Shown piece by piece: positions 50,762 to 58,777 of a DNA stretch of 64,000 bases. The position numbers were made by a program, and so were the translations under genes. The stretch is from Bacillota bacterium (GTDB taxonomy: Bacteria; Bacillota; Clostridia; Christensenellales; UMGS416), in contig JAEYPH010000013.1 of assembly GCA_023410875.1 (NCBI GenBank), positions 1-64,000 on the forward strand, given 5' to 3'. The notes below the pieces were generated by a model. The model worked only from the letters and a program-made list of their open reading frames with translations, ran no database searches and was not told the origin of the DNA. The stretch's first letter is position 1. Each line of letters starts with the position of its first letter.

Positions 50762-51526
50762 ATGAAGGAAAACATTGGTAACTACGCGCGTCATGCGCAA
50801 TTTTGGGACTGGGGCGGCTACGACCGCACCGGGGAACATGATTACTGGTTCAAGTATGCCGCAAAATTCGGCAAAAATGTATTGATCCCCATGTGTGCCT
50901 TGGGTGAAGCCGGCGCATATATGGCCGAGTGCGGGATGAACGTGACCGCGTTCGACGTTACGCCGGAGATGATCGCCGAGGGCAAGAAGCGGTTTGGCGG
51001 TGTGCCGGGCCTGCGGCTTTTCGAAGGCGACGTGACCGATTTCCGTTTCGACATCCCGCCGGCTGACTTCTGCTACAGCGTGGATTTCGGCCACATCCTG
51101 TCCATCGAGGATGTCAAAAAGGCGCTGGCGTGCATCAACTACCACTTGAGGGACGGAGGCTGCCTGGTCATCGAAACGGGCTTGAGGATGCCGAACGCGG
51201 AATCGGTTTACCACCCGGTCAAGACCTTTTACCCGTTAAAACAGGTCTACCCGAACCTGAAAGTCTGGAAAACCGGCGACGGCCGCAACGAAGCTGAAAC
51301 AGGCCGGTTCTATATCACGCAGACCTTTTACGCCGAGGACCAGAGCGGACATATCGAGAGCTTCGACCATGCGTTCTATCTGCAAAGCTACTCCCGCGAG
51401 CAGTGGCTAGCGGCGTTGGAGGAGTGTGGGTATGACATCGTGGGTGAGTACAGAAACCGTGAAGGGGAGCCGTGGCGCGACGGCGACGGGTTTTGCATCT
51501 TTGAGGCAAGGAGGAATCCAAAATGA
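50762..51526 (+). CDS. Class I SAM-dependent methyltransferase behind an attenuator
   Basis: The 254-residue protein begins MKENIGNYARHAQFWDWGGY. It has a modified motif I (VLIPMCALGEAGAYMAECG), the acidic motif FDVTPEMIAEGKKRF, and a later INYHLRDGGCLVIETGLRMP. Relatives methylate small molecules. The substrate is unknown, but the regulated leader upstream and acetyltransferase and methyltransferase neighbours suggest a modifying or resistance role; this is inference. Its last bases contain the ribosome site and start of the next, broken gene. Confidence 0.75.
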   Translation: MKENIGNYARHAQFWDWGGYDRTGEHDYWFKYAAKFGKNVLIPMCALGEAGAYMAECGMNVTAFDVTPEMIAEGKKRFGGVPGLRLFEGDVTDFRFDIPPADFCYSVDFGHILSIEDVKKALACINYHLRDGGCLVIETGLRMPNAESVYHPVKTFYPLKQVYPNLKVWKTGDGRNEAETGRFYITQTFYAEDQSGHIESFDHAFYLQSYSREQWLAALEECGYDIVGEYRNREGEPWRDGDGFCIFEARRNPK

Positions 51527-52365
51527 AATTCGATCAGGAACAAATCGAATTTACCGCGTCGCAAATCGGTCATATCGACAGCGGCGAATAAGGTATTTTC
51601 CTTGACACGGTAAATACTGAGCATCAAATTGAAGCTAAAATATTTCACAATGGGGGAATAGCAGGAGTCTTTTATAGTTGCATGATATTTGGTGGTCTGA
51701 GGATGCACATCTCTTTTGAAAAGGACACTGATAAATTCCATGAGGAATTAGCAGCTTGTGTACAGTCCACGCTGAACAAGTCAGGTATGGCGTCCTGCTT
51801 GATTTGGATATTCAACGAAGACAGAAAAATCATCAAATTTTTGAAAGAGAAGTTCCACGTTATTCCGGAAGGCGCGCATGATTATGCATCCATTGAGTTT
51901 ATCATGCGCCGCGAAAAGTTTGACCGGACGGCACATCAACTCGTTCTGGAGATCCGGTCATACGAAGAAGAACATATAGACGACTATTTAATTATGTTGG
52001 ACGGCGCTATGACATTTGTTGATCCGCCGCCAAAGTTCCTGGGCCACAGAGAGCATTATTTACAACACTTTATCCAGCGAGCGGAAGATCACTCTTTTGA
52101 AGCCTTTTGGAAAAGAGATAGGGTCGTTGGGTTGTACTGGCGAAAAAACGCGGAAATCGACATCATGGTTGTGGACAAGGAGAACCAGCGAAAAGGATAT
52201 GGTTCCATCATACTGACACGGGCAATCGACATGGTTTTCAAAAATACCGATGCGGACTTTGCGTATCTGTATGCCGTAGACTGGAATGTTAAGGGGCAGT
52301 CGTTTTATAAAAAATACGGTATGGAGCAGAACGGCCACTCGTATCTCTTGCGAATAAACGAATGA
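51523..52365 (+). pseudogene. GNAT acetyltransferase gene broken by an in-frame TAA
   Basis: The frame starts at ATG 51523 (GGAGG site, overlapping the preceding stop as ATGA). It codes 22 residues (MKFDQEQIEFTASQIGHIDS..), meets TAA 51589-51591, and continues in phase without another stop to 52365. The sense codons after the TAA read GIFLDTVNTEHQIEAKIFHN and connect to the longer open part from ATG 51682, which contains a GNAT core (IDIMVVDKENQRKGYGSII, SFYKKYGM). A single change such as CAA to TAA would explain this. Re-initiation at 51682 or 51703 could still give a shortened protein of about 220-227 residues. Confidence 0.7.
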
Positions 52366-52377
52366 AGGAGAGACGAC

Positions 52378-53190
52378 ATGAAACATACTGAAATCATTGC
52401 GGACGACTGGAACAAGTATTCCGACAGCTATTATGGCAGGATCTATTCCGGGAATGTCATCGAGCAGCTCGTTGCCAACCTGATGTGGGCGTTTCCGCTG
52501 GAGGTCAGGGAAATGCTGACCTCCGCGTTTCCCGATCTGCAGGGCAAACGGGTGCTTGTTCCCTCCAGCGGCGACAACGGCGCGGTGTTCGCCTTTCATC
52601 TTCTAGGTGCCAACGTCACCTCTGCGGACATCGCGGAGCGGCAAATCCGTAACGCCAAAACCATTGCAGACCAGCAGGGTTGGGCCATCGAGTTTGTACA
52701 GGACGACAGCATGAGGCTTGAGCGCATCCAAAGCGGTGAATACGACCTTGTGTACACGTCCAACGGCGTACATGTCTGGATTGACGACCTTGCCGCCATG
52801 TACCGGAACTTCCATCGGGTGTTGAAGCCCGGTGGAAGGTATATCATGTTTGAGACCCATCCGTTCATCCGCCCGTTCGACGGCGAAGCCGCCGACAAAG
52901 GGCAGTTTGTCGTCCACAAGCTCTATGATAGCACCGGCCCGTTCGGGGAGGTGCCAAACTATGCCTGGCGTATCATGGATATGGCAAATGCGATGATGGA
53001 CTCGGGGTTTGTCATCCGGCACATGGAGGAATTTCATTCACAGCTCGGTTCTTTCGACTGCTGGTGGTATCAAACGCCAGCGCAAGCCGAGGCAGACGGC
53101 TATCGGAAGTTCGACTGGAAGCAGAACCCGTGGGCGGCGCTGCCGCAGTGGATCGGGTTTTCCGCCCGGAAAGGTGGTAGCAAAACATGA
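52378..53190 (+). CDS. Class I SAM-dependent methyltransferase
   Basis: The 270-residue protein has MKHTEIIADDWNKYSDSYYG at the start, motif I VLVPSSGDNGAVFAFHLLG near residue 60, VTSADIAERQI, and RVLKPGGRYIMFETHPF near residue 150. The family acts on small molecules, often of antibiotic or quinone type; the substrate is unknown. GAAGGAGAG precedes ATG 52378, 12 bases after the broken GNAT gene. Its end overlaps the next GNAT start by four bases (ATGA), so these two are translationally coupled. Confidence 0.8.
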   Translation: MKHTEIIADDWNKYSDSYYGRIYSGNVIEQLVANLMWAFPLEVREMLTSAFPDLQGKRVLVPSSGDNGAVFAFHLLGANVTSADIAERQIRNAKTIADQQGWAIEFVQDDSMRLERIQSGEYDLVYTSNGVHVWIDDLAAMYRNFHRVLKPGGRYIMFETHPFIRPFDGEAADKGQFVVHKLYDSTGPFGEVPNYAWRIMDMANAMMDSGFVIRHMEEFHSQLGSFDCWWYQTPAQAEADGYRKFDWKQNPWAALPQWIGFSARKGGSKT

Positions 53191-53792
53191 GCATCATCCA
53201 GACCCACGACATTACGCTGTACGGCGGCAACAGCATCGTGCTGCGCCCGCTGTGCGACGAGCATCTGCCGCTGCTGTATAAATGGTGCGCCGACCCGGAT
53301 GTGCTGTATTGGACCGAGGGGGGCACGGCTGATACGAACCTGTCCTATGGCCCGGACACCGTCCACGACATCTACGGCGGCGTGTCGCAGAACGCCTTTT
53401 GCTTTCTGGTGGAGGCTGACGGCGTGCCCATCGGCGAATGCTGGCTGCAGAGGATGAACCTGCCGGAAGTCCTGGCCATGTATCCTGAGGGGCTGGACGT
53501 CCGCCGCATCGACATGTCCATCGGCGAAAAAGACTACTGGGGCCGGGGAATCGGTACGCAGTTCATCGGCATGCTGGTGGACTTCGCCTTCTGCGGCGAA
53601 CATGTGGACGTGCTGCACTGCTTCTGCGAGGACTACAACCACCGCAGCCGCCGTATGTGGGAGAAGCACGGCTTCACGTTGGTTCTGAGTGAGGAGCTGC
53701 CGCAGCTGCAGAAAGGAAAGCTGCAATACCATTACCGCCTGACCCGGCAGGAGTATGTGGAGCGCCAACAGGCGGTCAATGACTCTCAATAA
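53187..53792 (+). CDS. GNAT acetyltransferase, AAC(6')-like
   Basis: The 201-residue protein has the layout of AAC(6')-type and RimJ-type acetyltransferases: IVLRPLCDEHLPLLYKWCAD near the N-terminus, IDMSIGEKDYWGRGIGTQFI for acetyl-CoA binding near residue 115, and NHRSRRMWEKHGFTLV near residue 160. It acetylates an amine, possibly an aminoglycoside, but specificity cannot be read. It is coupled to the upstream methyltransferase. It ends convergent with the leftward cysteine-rich gene, overlapping its end by 17 bases. Confidence 0.78.
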   Translation: MSIIQTHDITLYGGNSIVLRPLCDEHLPLLYKWCADPDVLYWTEGGTADTNLSYGPDTVHDIYGGVSQNAFCFLVEADGVPIGECWLQRMNLPEVLAMYPEGLDVRRIDMSIGEKDYWGRGIGTQFIGMLVDFAFCGEHVDVLHCFCEDYNHRSRRMWEKHGFTLVLSEELPQLQKGKLQYHYRLTRQEYVERQQAVNDSQ

Positions 53793-54429
53793 ACCGGTCT
53801 ACCTGCTCATGCCACCGTACCGTGTCGCAATCTCCGGGCTCCGTGTCCTCCCCAAACATCAAGTCCGCCAGATAGCGCGGCCGTTTGCCGCCCAGGGCCA
53901 TGGCCTTCACGCAGGACACGCAATAGACGCACACGTCGTCGGCGGGCATCTGGGCGGCGCGCTGGCGCATCTTCTCGTGGACCGCCTCCACGGGCCAGGC
54001 GGGGTAGAAGCTGTCTCCGCAGCACGCCTGGTTCGTGCCCGTGCGCTGGGCCTCAATGATGGTGATGCTCATTCTCTGGAGCAGCGCCCGCACGGCGTCG
54101 TGCAGCTCCGGCCGGGTGCGGGTCGGGCAGGCGTCGTGCACCGACACGGCAAGGCTGCCATAATTGGGCAGAGGGAATTCCGGCTGGCCGGCCACGACCT
54201 CCCACAGCGAAACTGTGGTTAAGCCCTCCCGGCGGCTGCGGTAGCGCCGGTCACAGCCGGAGCATGTGTTGATGATCGTCGTGCCCTCGGGCAGGCCGTC
54301 TTCATGATGGCAGCATGTGCTGTGCAGCGGCATGGGGCCCAGCGCGGCGTTCAGAGCCTGCCAAATTCGGTCGGCCAGTTCAGGTTTGTAAAGCACCAGC
54401 GCGCAGCCTGGGGCGAACACATAGCTCAT
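53776..54429 (-). CDS. Cysteine-rich (CCG-domain-like) Fe-S-binding protein coupled to ada
   Basis: The 217-residue protein has paired cysteine motifs: STCCHHEDG and NTCSGCDRR in the first half, NQACCGDSFYPAW and CVYCVSCVKAM in the second. This is reminiscent of CCG domains of heterodisulfide-reductase subunit B and glycolate oxidase subunit GlcF, which hold Fe-S clusters. A VHDACPTRTRPE segment also fits that fold. The start (AAGGAG upstream) overlaps the ada stop by four bases, so it is translated with the DNA-repair regulator; the reason is unknown. Confidence 0.6.
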   Translation of the reverse strand: MSYVFAPGCALVLYKPELADRIWQALNAALGPMPLHSTCCHHEDGLPEGTTIINTCSGCDRRYRSRREGLTTVSLWEVVAGQPEFPLPNYGSLAVSVHDACPTRTRPELHDAVRALLQRMSITIIEAQRTGTNQACCGDSFYPAWPVEAVHEKMRQRAAQMPADDVCVYCVSCVKAMALGGKRPRYLADLMFGEDTEPGDCDTVRWHEQVDRFIESH

Positions 54430-55466
54430 AGATCGAACTCTCCTTGGATTTCCTGCCGAGTGGCCCGCGCCTCCAGTTCCAGCAGGCGGCGCTTGACGTC
54501 CAGCCCGCCGGCATAGCCCACCAAGTCCCCACTGGCCCCCACGACCCGGTGACATGGGATGAAGATCGCGATGGGGTTGCGGTTGTTGGCTATGCCCACG
54601 GCGCGGCTGGCGGTAGGCTGGCCGATGTGCGCGGCGATCTGCCCGTAGGTGCGCGTTTGCCCGTAGGGGATGGTCAGCAGCGCCGCCCACACCTTGCGCT
54701 GGAACTCTGTGCCTTCCGGCCGCAGCGCCACGGTGAAGACCGTGCGCTGCCCGGCGAAGTACTCCCGCAGCTGCCGCGCCGCTTCATCGGTGTGGGCGCT
54801 GCGCCGCAGCGTCGTGTCGGCAGGGGGCGGGCCGAAGTCCAGCCTGGTCACGGCGTCCCCATCGGCATACAGCGTAACAGGGCCGATGTCGGTGTCATAG
54901 GCCATGCAAGCCTCCGCCTGCGCGGGCGCGCTCTTGCGCTGGGCGCGGCCCGGCGTACTGCCGCTGTGCTTGGCGTAGAAGGCATAGAACGCCGACAGGC
55001 TGCCAAAGCCCAGCTCTTGGGCCACATCCAGCACCGGTGTGCCTTGGGCCAGCACGCCGGCGGCGTATTGCGCCCGCAGGCTGTCAACATATTGGCCGGG
55101 TGTCACACCATACTGTTCCTTGAATAGTTGGATGGCGCGGTTGGCCGAGACACCCAGCGCCCGCAAGGACTGCAGCGCTTCGGCCTTGTCGGCGAAGCCC
55201 GCTTCCAGCGCGGCCTTCATCCTTTCGGCCAACTCGCGGCCGGGTAGGTGGTCGGCCAGGTCTGGCCGGCAGCGCTTGCACGGGCGATACCCCGCGTCCT
55301 GCGCCTGTTGGGCGGTATCAAAATAGGCGACGCCGGCGCGGTTGGGTATCCGCGACGGGCAGGAGGGGCGGCAGAACACGCCGGTGGACTTCACCGCGTA
55401 ATAGAACCGGCCGTCACAGGTGCTGTTGTTGTGCGAGACTGCCTGCCATTTATCATCTTCGGTCAT
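54426..55466 (-). CDS. ada: Ada: bifunctional methylated-DNA repair protein and regulator
   Basis: The 346-residue protein contains all three Ada parts. The N-terminal zinc domain has C32, C36, C63 and C66 (C32 in VFCRPSC is the phosphotriester methyl acceptor). An AraC-type HTH follows (LDVAQELGFGSLSAFYAFYA). The O6-methylguanine transferase has C305 in PCHRV and RAVGIANNRNP. It repairs alkylated DNA stoichiometrically and, when methylated, activates alkylation-response genes. ATG 55466 is chosen (AAGGAAG upstream), matching the family start. It is coupled to a cysteine-rich Fe-S-type gene. Confidence 0.93.
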   Translation of the reverse strand: MTEDDKWQAVSHNNSTCDGRFYYAVKSTGVFCRPSCPSRIPNRAGVAYFDTAQQAQDAGYRPCKRCRPDLADHLPGRELAERMKAALEAGFADKAEALQSLRALGVSANRAIQLFKEQYGVTPGQYVDSLRAQYAAGVLAQGTPVLDVAQELGFGSLSAFYAFYAKHSGSTPGRAQRKSAPAQAEACMAYDTDIGPVTLYADGDAVTRLDFGPPPADTTLRRSAHTDEAARQLREYFAGQRTVFTVALRPEGTEFQRKVWAALLTIPYGQTRTYGQIAAHIGQPTASRAVGIANNRNPIAIFIPCHRVVGASGDLVGYAGGLDVKRRLLELEARATRQEIQGEFDL

Positions 55467-55644
55467 GGGAACTTCCTTCTTCCGTGGGGCTGTGCGGCGG
55501 CCGTAGGTCCATCGCTTTATCTGCATTATAACAGAAGATTGGGCTGCTTTCTTTCTATTCGTCCCCCAGTAATCGCCGCTCGGTTGGACATTTGTTCACT
55601 CTTTTGCTATATTGTTGCCAAACAACCCCGGGAGGTGAGAACCG

Positions 55645-56346
55645 ATGGCGATCAAGAGCAAGCCCGCCAAAACGGGGAAGAGGAGAAGACCATTGCTGAC
55701 AGCAGTGCTCTGGTTGCTGGGCGCGGCGTTGGCTGCCGGCGTGGCTGTGCTGGCGCTGGACCTGGTCGTGGTGGCCGGGGGCGGGCGCCATATCGTGGCC
55801 CAGGCCGACGCGAAGCAGGCCCAGTGCATCATCGTGCCCGGCGCCATGGTGTGGGGGGAAACGCCCAGCTTCATGCTGCAGGACCGGCTGGACGTGGCGC
55901 TGGAGCTCTATGAAGCCGGCGTGGCCCCCAGGATATTGGTCAGCGGCGACCACGGGCAGAAGGACTATGACGAGGTGAACACGATGCGCCGCTATCTGGA
56001 GGATCATGGCGTGCCCACCGAGGACATCTTCATGGACCATGCGGGGTTTGACACCTATTCCACGATGGCCCGCGCCAAGGCGGTGTTCCAGGTGGAGAGC
56101 GCCGTGGTCGTGACGCAAAGATACCATCTGTACCGCGCGCTGTTCCTGGCCGGCAGCATGGGCATCTCTGCCCAGGGCGTGCCCTGCGACCGCTACCAGT
56201 CGCCCCGGCAGTGGTACTACGACCTGCGCGAAATCGCCGCCCGCGCTAAGGACTTCGTGACCGCCTGCATCACCCGGCCGGACCCCAAATATCTGGGCGA
56301 TGCCATACCCATCAGCGGCAGCGGCGTGGCCACCCACGATGACTGA
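55645..56346 (+). CDS. SanA/YdcF-family DUF218 membrane protein
   Basis: The 233-residue protein has one N-terminal membrane helix (LLTAVLWLLGAALAAGVAVL) after a basic tail. Its DUF218 domain shows AQCIIVPGAMVW, LYEAGVAPRILVSGDHG, ARAKAVFQVESAVVVTQRYH and LYRALFLAGSMGI. Relatives SanA and YdcF act at the envelope; SanA affects vancomycin exclusion in enterics. The exact role here is unknown. GGGAGGTGAGAACC provides the start. It lies divergent from ada. Confidence 0.82.
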   Translation: MAIKSKPAKTGKRRRPLLTAVLWLLGAALAAGVAVLALDLVVVAGGGRHIVAQADAKQAQCIIVPGAMVWGETPSFMLQDRLDVALELYEAGVAPRILVSGDHGQKDYDEVNTMRRYLEDHGVPTEDIFMDHAGFDTYSTMARAKAVFQVESAVVVTQRYHLYRALFLAGSMGISAQGVPCDRYQSPRQWYYDLREIAARAKDFVTACITRPDPKYLGDAIPISGSGVATHDD

Positions 56347-56361
56347 AGGAGGAAGCTAAAC

Positions 56362-57078
56362 ATGCTGCTTGCTGAATTGACTGAAAAGCTGGCCGGTCTG
56401 GAGATTGCCGGAGACGCCATGGATTTTCAAGAGTTGGCACTGGCAATCGCCCAAGTGGCGCAAGGAGAGCCGGATCAAGCCGACCCCGACGAGTTCCTTC
56501 GCGACATCTGCATGTCCATTGGCTTTGAGATTCGCCATGCGCTGGAAGGCGAGCGGGGATTCTCCTATGTAGAAAACGGCGTAACCGAGGAGATTCGCAA
56601 GGCAAGGAAAGAACTTTTTCCCCTCAAGAATGTGTATCTTCGCTTCCGGGTGGATATCATCACCGCTGCCTTCGTTGTGGCAGCGCTGGATCGTCTTGGC
56701 TCTGCATGTGATCACAGGAATCCTTACACACTCTTCTATGCTGCCCGCAGAAAATACGATGCCTTGGTCATGGAAGCGCTGCGGCAGGAGCTGTCGGAAA
56801 AGGAGTATCGACGCGTGGAACTGGCCATGGATAAGTTTCAGAGACGGTACACGAAGGACTATGTGTTTCAGTATCTGGAGGAACAGACAGCTAAGTATCT
56901 GCGCATGGATGCAGAGAAGCGCAAGAAGGCGCTGGCCGGCACTTTGGTGCGCGTACTGGAAATGGGCGATGCCTATGAAGGATACCGCACTGATATACGG
57001 GCGGCGGCCAGGCAAATGGGTTGCGACGTGAGTGACGTTTTGCCCATCGTCGAGTATCCTGACGATTTCGTGTGGTGA
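56362..57078 (+). CDS. Predicted helical protein, unknown function
   Basis: The 238-residue, mostly helical and charged protein begins MLLAELTEKLAGLEIAGDAM. It contains DEFLRDICMSIGFEIRHALE and a long coiled-coil-like middle (RRKYDALVMEALRQELSEKE). No known domain was recognised. It starts 16 bases after the SanA-like gene with AGGAGGAAGC and is followed after 33 bases by yjbQ, so these are likely one transcript. Confidence 0.6.
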   Translation: MLLAELTEKLAGLEIAGDAMDFQELALAIAQVAQGEPDQADPDEFLRDICMSIGFEIRHALEGERGFSYVENGVTEEIRKARKELFPLKNVYLRFRVDIITAAFVVAALDRLGSACDHRNPYTLFYAARRKYDALVMEALRQELSEKEYRRVELAMDKFQRRYTKDYVFQYLEEQTAKYLRMDAEKRKKALAGTLVRVLEMGDAYEGYRTDIRAAARQMGCDVSDVLPIVEYPDDFVW

Positions 57079-57111
57079 CCGATTGCAGCTTGGATACTAA
57101 AGGAGTCGGAC

Positions 57112-57528
57112 ATGGAATCCTACCGCAAGGAACTGACCTTTACGATCCCCCAGCGGCGCGCCTACGTCAACATCACCGGGCAGGTGCAGCGCTGCATCGA
57201 TGAATCCGGTATTCGCGAGGGGCTGGTGTTGGTCAACGCGATGAACATCACCGCCAGCGTGTTCGTCAACGACGACGAGGCCGGCCTTCATCAGGACTTT
57301 GAGCGCTGGCTGGAGACTCTGGCCCCGGAGAAGCCCCACAGCCAATACCGCCACAATGGCTTTGAGGACAACGCCGACGCCCACCTCAAGCGCCAGATCA
57401 TGGGCCGCGAGGTTGTGGCCGCCGTGACGGCGGGAAAGCTGGACTTTGGCACCTGGGAGCAGATTTTCTATGGAGAATACGACGGCAAGCGCTCCAAGCG
57501 GGTGTTGGTCAAGATCATCGGGGAATAG
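57112..57528 (+). CDS. YjbQ family protein (UPF0047)
   Basis: The 138-residue protein matches YjbQ/UPF0047. It has an N-terminal TIPQRRAYVNITGQVQRCI region and the conserved metal-site segment NGFEDNADAHLKRQIMGREV, with the QIFYGEYDGKRSKRV end. E. coli YjbQ can act as a weak thiamine phosphate synthase, but the physiological role is unsettled. AAAGGAG precedes ATG 57112. It is co-directional with the preceding helical protein gene and the following lipoprotein gene. Confidence 0.88.
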   Translation: MESYRKELTFTIPQRRAYVNITGQVQRCIDESGIREGLVLVNAMNITASVFVNDDEAGLHQDFERWLETLAPEKPHSQYRHNGFEDNADAHLKRQIMGREVVAAVTAGKLDFGTWEQIFYGEYDGKRSKRVLVKIIGE

Positions 57529-57577
57529 GCTCATACATCGGCTGAAGGCCGTACACCTGCCCACGGGAGGTGTGACC

Positions 57578-58186
57578 ATGGACAGGCGCAAGCGAATTGG
57601 AATCATGGTGGCTTTGCTGCTGGTCGCCGCCGTGCTGGCATCCTGCGAGCCGCCGGCAAAGCCTATGCAGACGGTGGAGGCCCTTTCCGAGCCGGTGGAA
57701 TATACCGAATTCAACCGGCTGATCGACAGCTCAGACATCGTTGTGGTGGGCCGCGTGGTCGGGCCTGGCCAATCGATGGATGCCTTCGCGTTGATGCCGC
57801 CCGAAGAAAAGAAAGAGCATGGCATCTCCGACGACAGGAATTCCCCGATTACCGTGTACGACGTTCAGGTGATGGACTGCTGGAAGGGTGGCTTCGCCAA
57901 GGGTGAACGCATCCAGATGTATCTGGACGGGGGCACATGGGACAACGTGTATTATACGGACAACACGATAAAGGACTTTCAGCCGGATCGTGACTATATG
58001 CTGTTCCTGGTCAGGCCGATCGTGAAGAGCCTGGGCTATTACATGGTCAATTCTTCGACCCAGGGCATCGTGTCTGTGGAAGGGGAACGTATCAAGGACC
58101 GGCGAGGCAACCCGTGGCTGTTGACCGGGCAGAGCCTGGACGAAGCCAAACAGACCTTCCTGCGGGCGCAGGAGGAAGCCCCCTGA
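57578..58186 (+). CDS. Predicted lipoprotein, unknown function
   Basis: The protein has 202 residues from ATG 57578 (GGGAGGTG upstream). The signal MDRRKRIGIMVALLLVAAVL ends in the lipobox LASC (cysteine at 23). The mature part has SDIVVVGRVVGPG, ITVYDVQVMDCWKG, RDYMLFLVRP, and a C-terminal LTGQSLDEAKQTFL. These blocks resemble secreted proteins with an OB-like domain of the tissue-inhibitor type, but this is only a pattern. Function unknown. In-frame codons before 57578 overlap yjbQ and are rejected. Confidence 0.6.
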   Translation: MDRRKRIGIMVALLLVAAVLASCEPPAKPMQTVEALSEPVEYTEFNRLIDSSDIVVVGRVVGPGQSMDAFALMPPEEKKEHGISDDRNSPITVYDVQVMDCWKGGFAKGERIQMYLDGGTWDNVYYTDNTIKDFQPDRDYMLFLVRPIVKSLGYYMVNSSTQGIVSVEGERIKDRRGNPWLLTGQSLDEAKQTFLRAQEEAP

Positions 58187-58222
58187 ACCGATAGGAACCT
58201 AAGTTTACAGGAGAAATACAAC

Positions 58223-58777
58223 ATGGATGCGAACGCTTATTTTCTGGCCCGCCCCGCTGCCGTGGACCGTGAGGACGCCCTGGCCTTCAAGCGGGAGTTC
58301 CTGAGCCGCGGGGAGTTCATACAGGGGAGCTGCCTGTGGCTGGAATATGAGGACTATGACCGTTGGCTCAAATGGCTGGCCGACAGCGAGGCCGGCCGCG
58401 TGCCCCAGGGGCGCATCGGTTCCACGACGCTGTTCACGTGCCGCCGCAGCGACGGGCGCATCGTGGGCATCGTGGACATCCGCCACTCGTTAAGCCCCTT
58501 CCTGCTGGAGCGCGGCGGGCACATCGGCTACAGCGTGCGCTCCAGCCAGCGCCGCCAGGGCGTGGCCACGGCGCAATTGGCGCTGGCGCTGGAGGAGTGC
58601 CGCAAATTGGGCATCGACCGCGCGCTGGTGACCTGTGACAAGGACAACCTGGGTTCCGCCCGCACGATACAGAAGAACGGCGGCGTGCTGGAGAATGAGG
58701 TAGCGGAGGGGAGCGAGGTGATTCAGAGGTATTGGATTAATATTTTGGGAACGACTTCCCCCACCGTATTAATTTAG
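58223..58777 (+). CDS. GNAT N-acetyltransferase
   Basis: The 184-residue protein has a GNAT core: GRIVGIVDIRHSLSPFLLER, HIGYSVRSSQRRQGVATAQL (acetyl-CoA loop), LGIDRALVTCDKDNLGSART, and NGGVLENEV. This is the pattern of the YkwB/YkkB group of predicted acetyltransferases. The substrate is unknown. AGGAGAAAT precedes ATG 58223. The gene converges on an AT-rich ATPase gene with a nine-base end overlap. Confidence 0.82.
   Translation: MDANAYFLARPAAVDREDALAFKREFLSRGEFIQGSCLWLEYEDYDRWLKWLADSEAGRVPQGRIGSTTLFTCRRSDGRIVGIVDIRHSLSPFLLERGGHIGYSVRSSQRRQGVATAQLALALEECRKLGIDRALVTCDKDNLGSARTIQKNGGVLENEVAEGSEVIQRYWINILGTTSPTVLI

Noticed and set aside
51602..51645. TTGACA at 51602 as a promoter for a GNAT starting at 51682
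   Set aside because: No acceptable -10 lies at 16-18 bases, and the stretch reads as coding sequence in phase with the broken GNAT gene.
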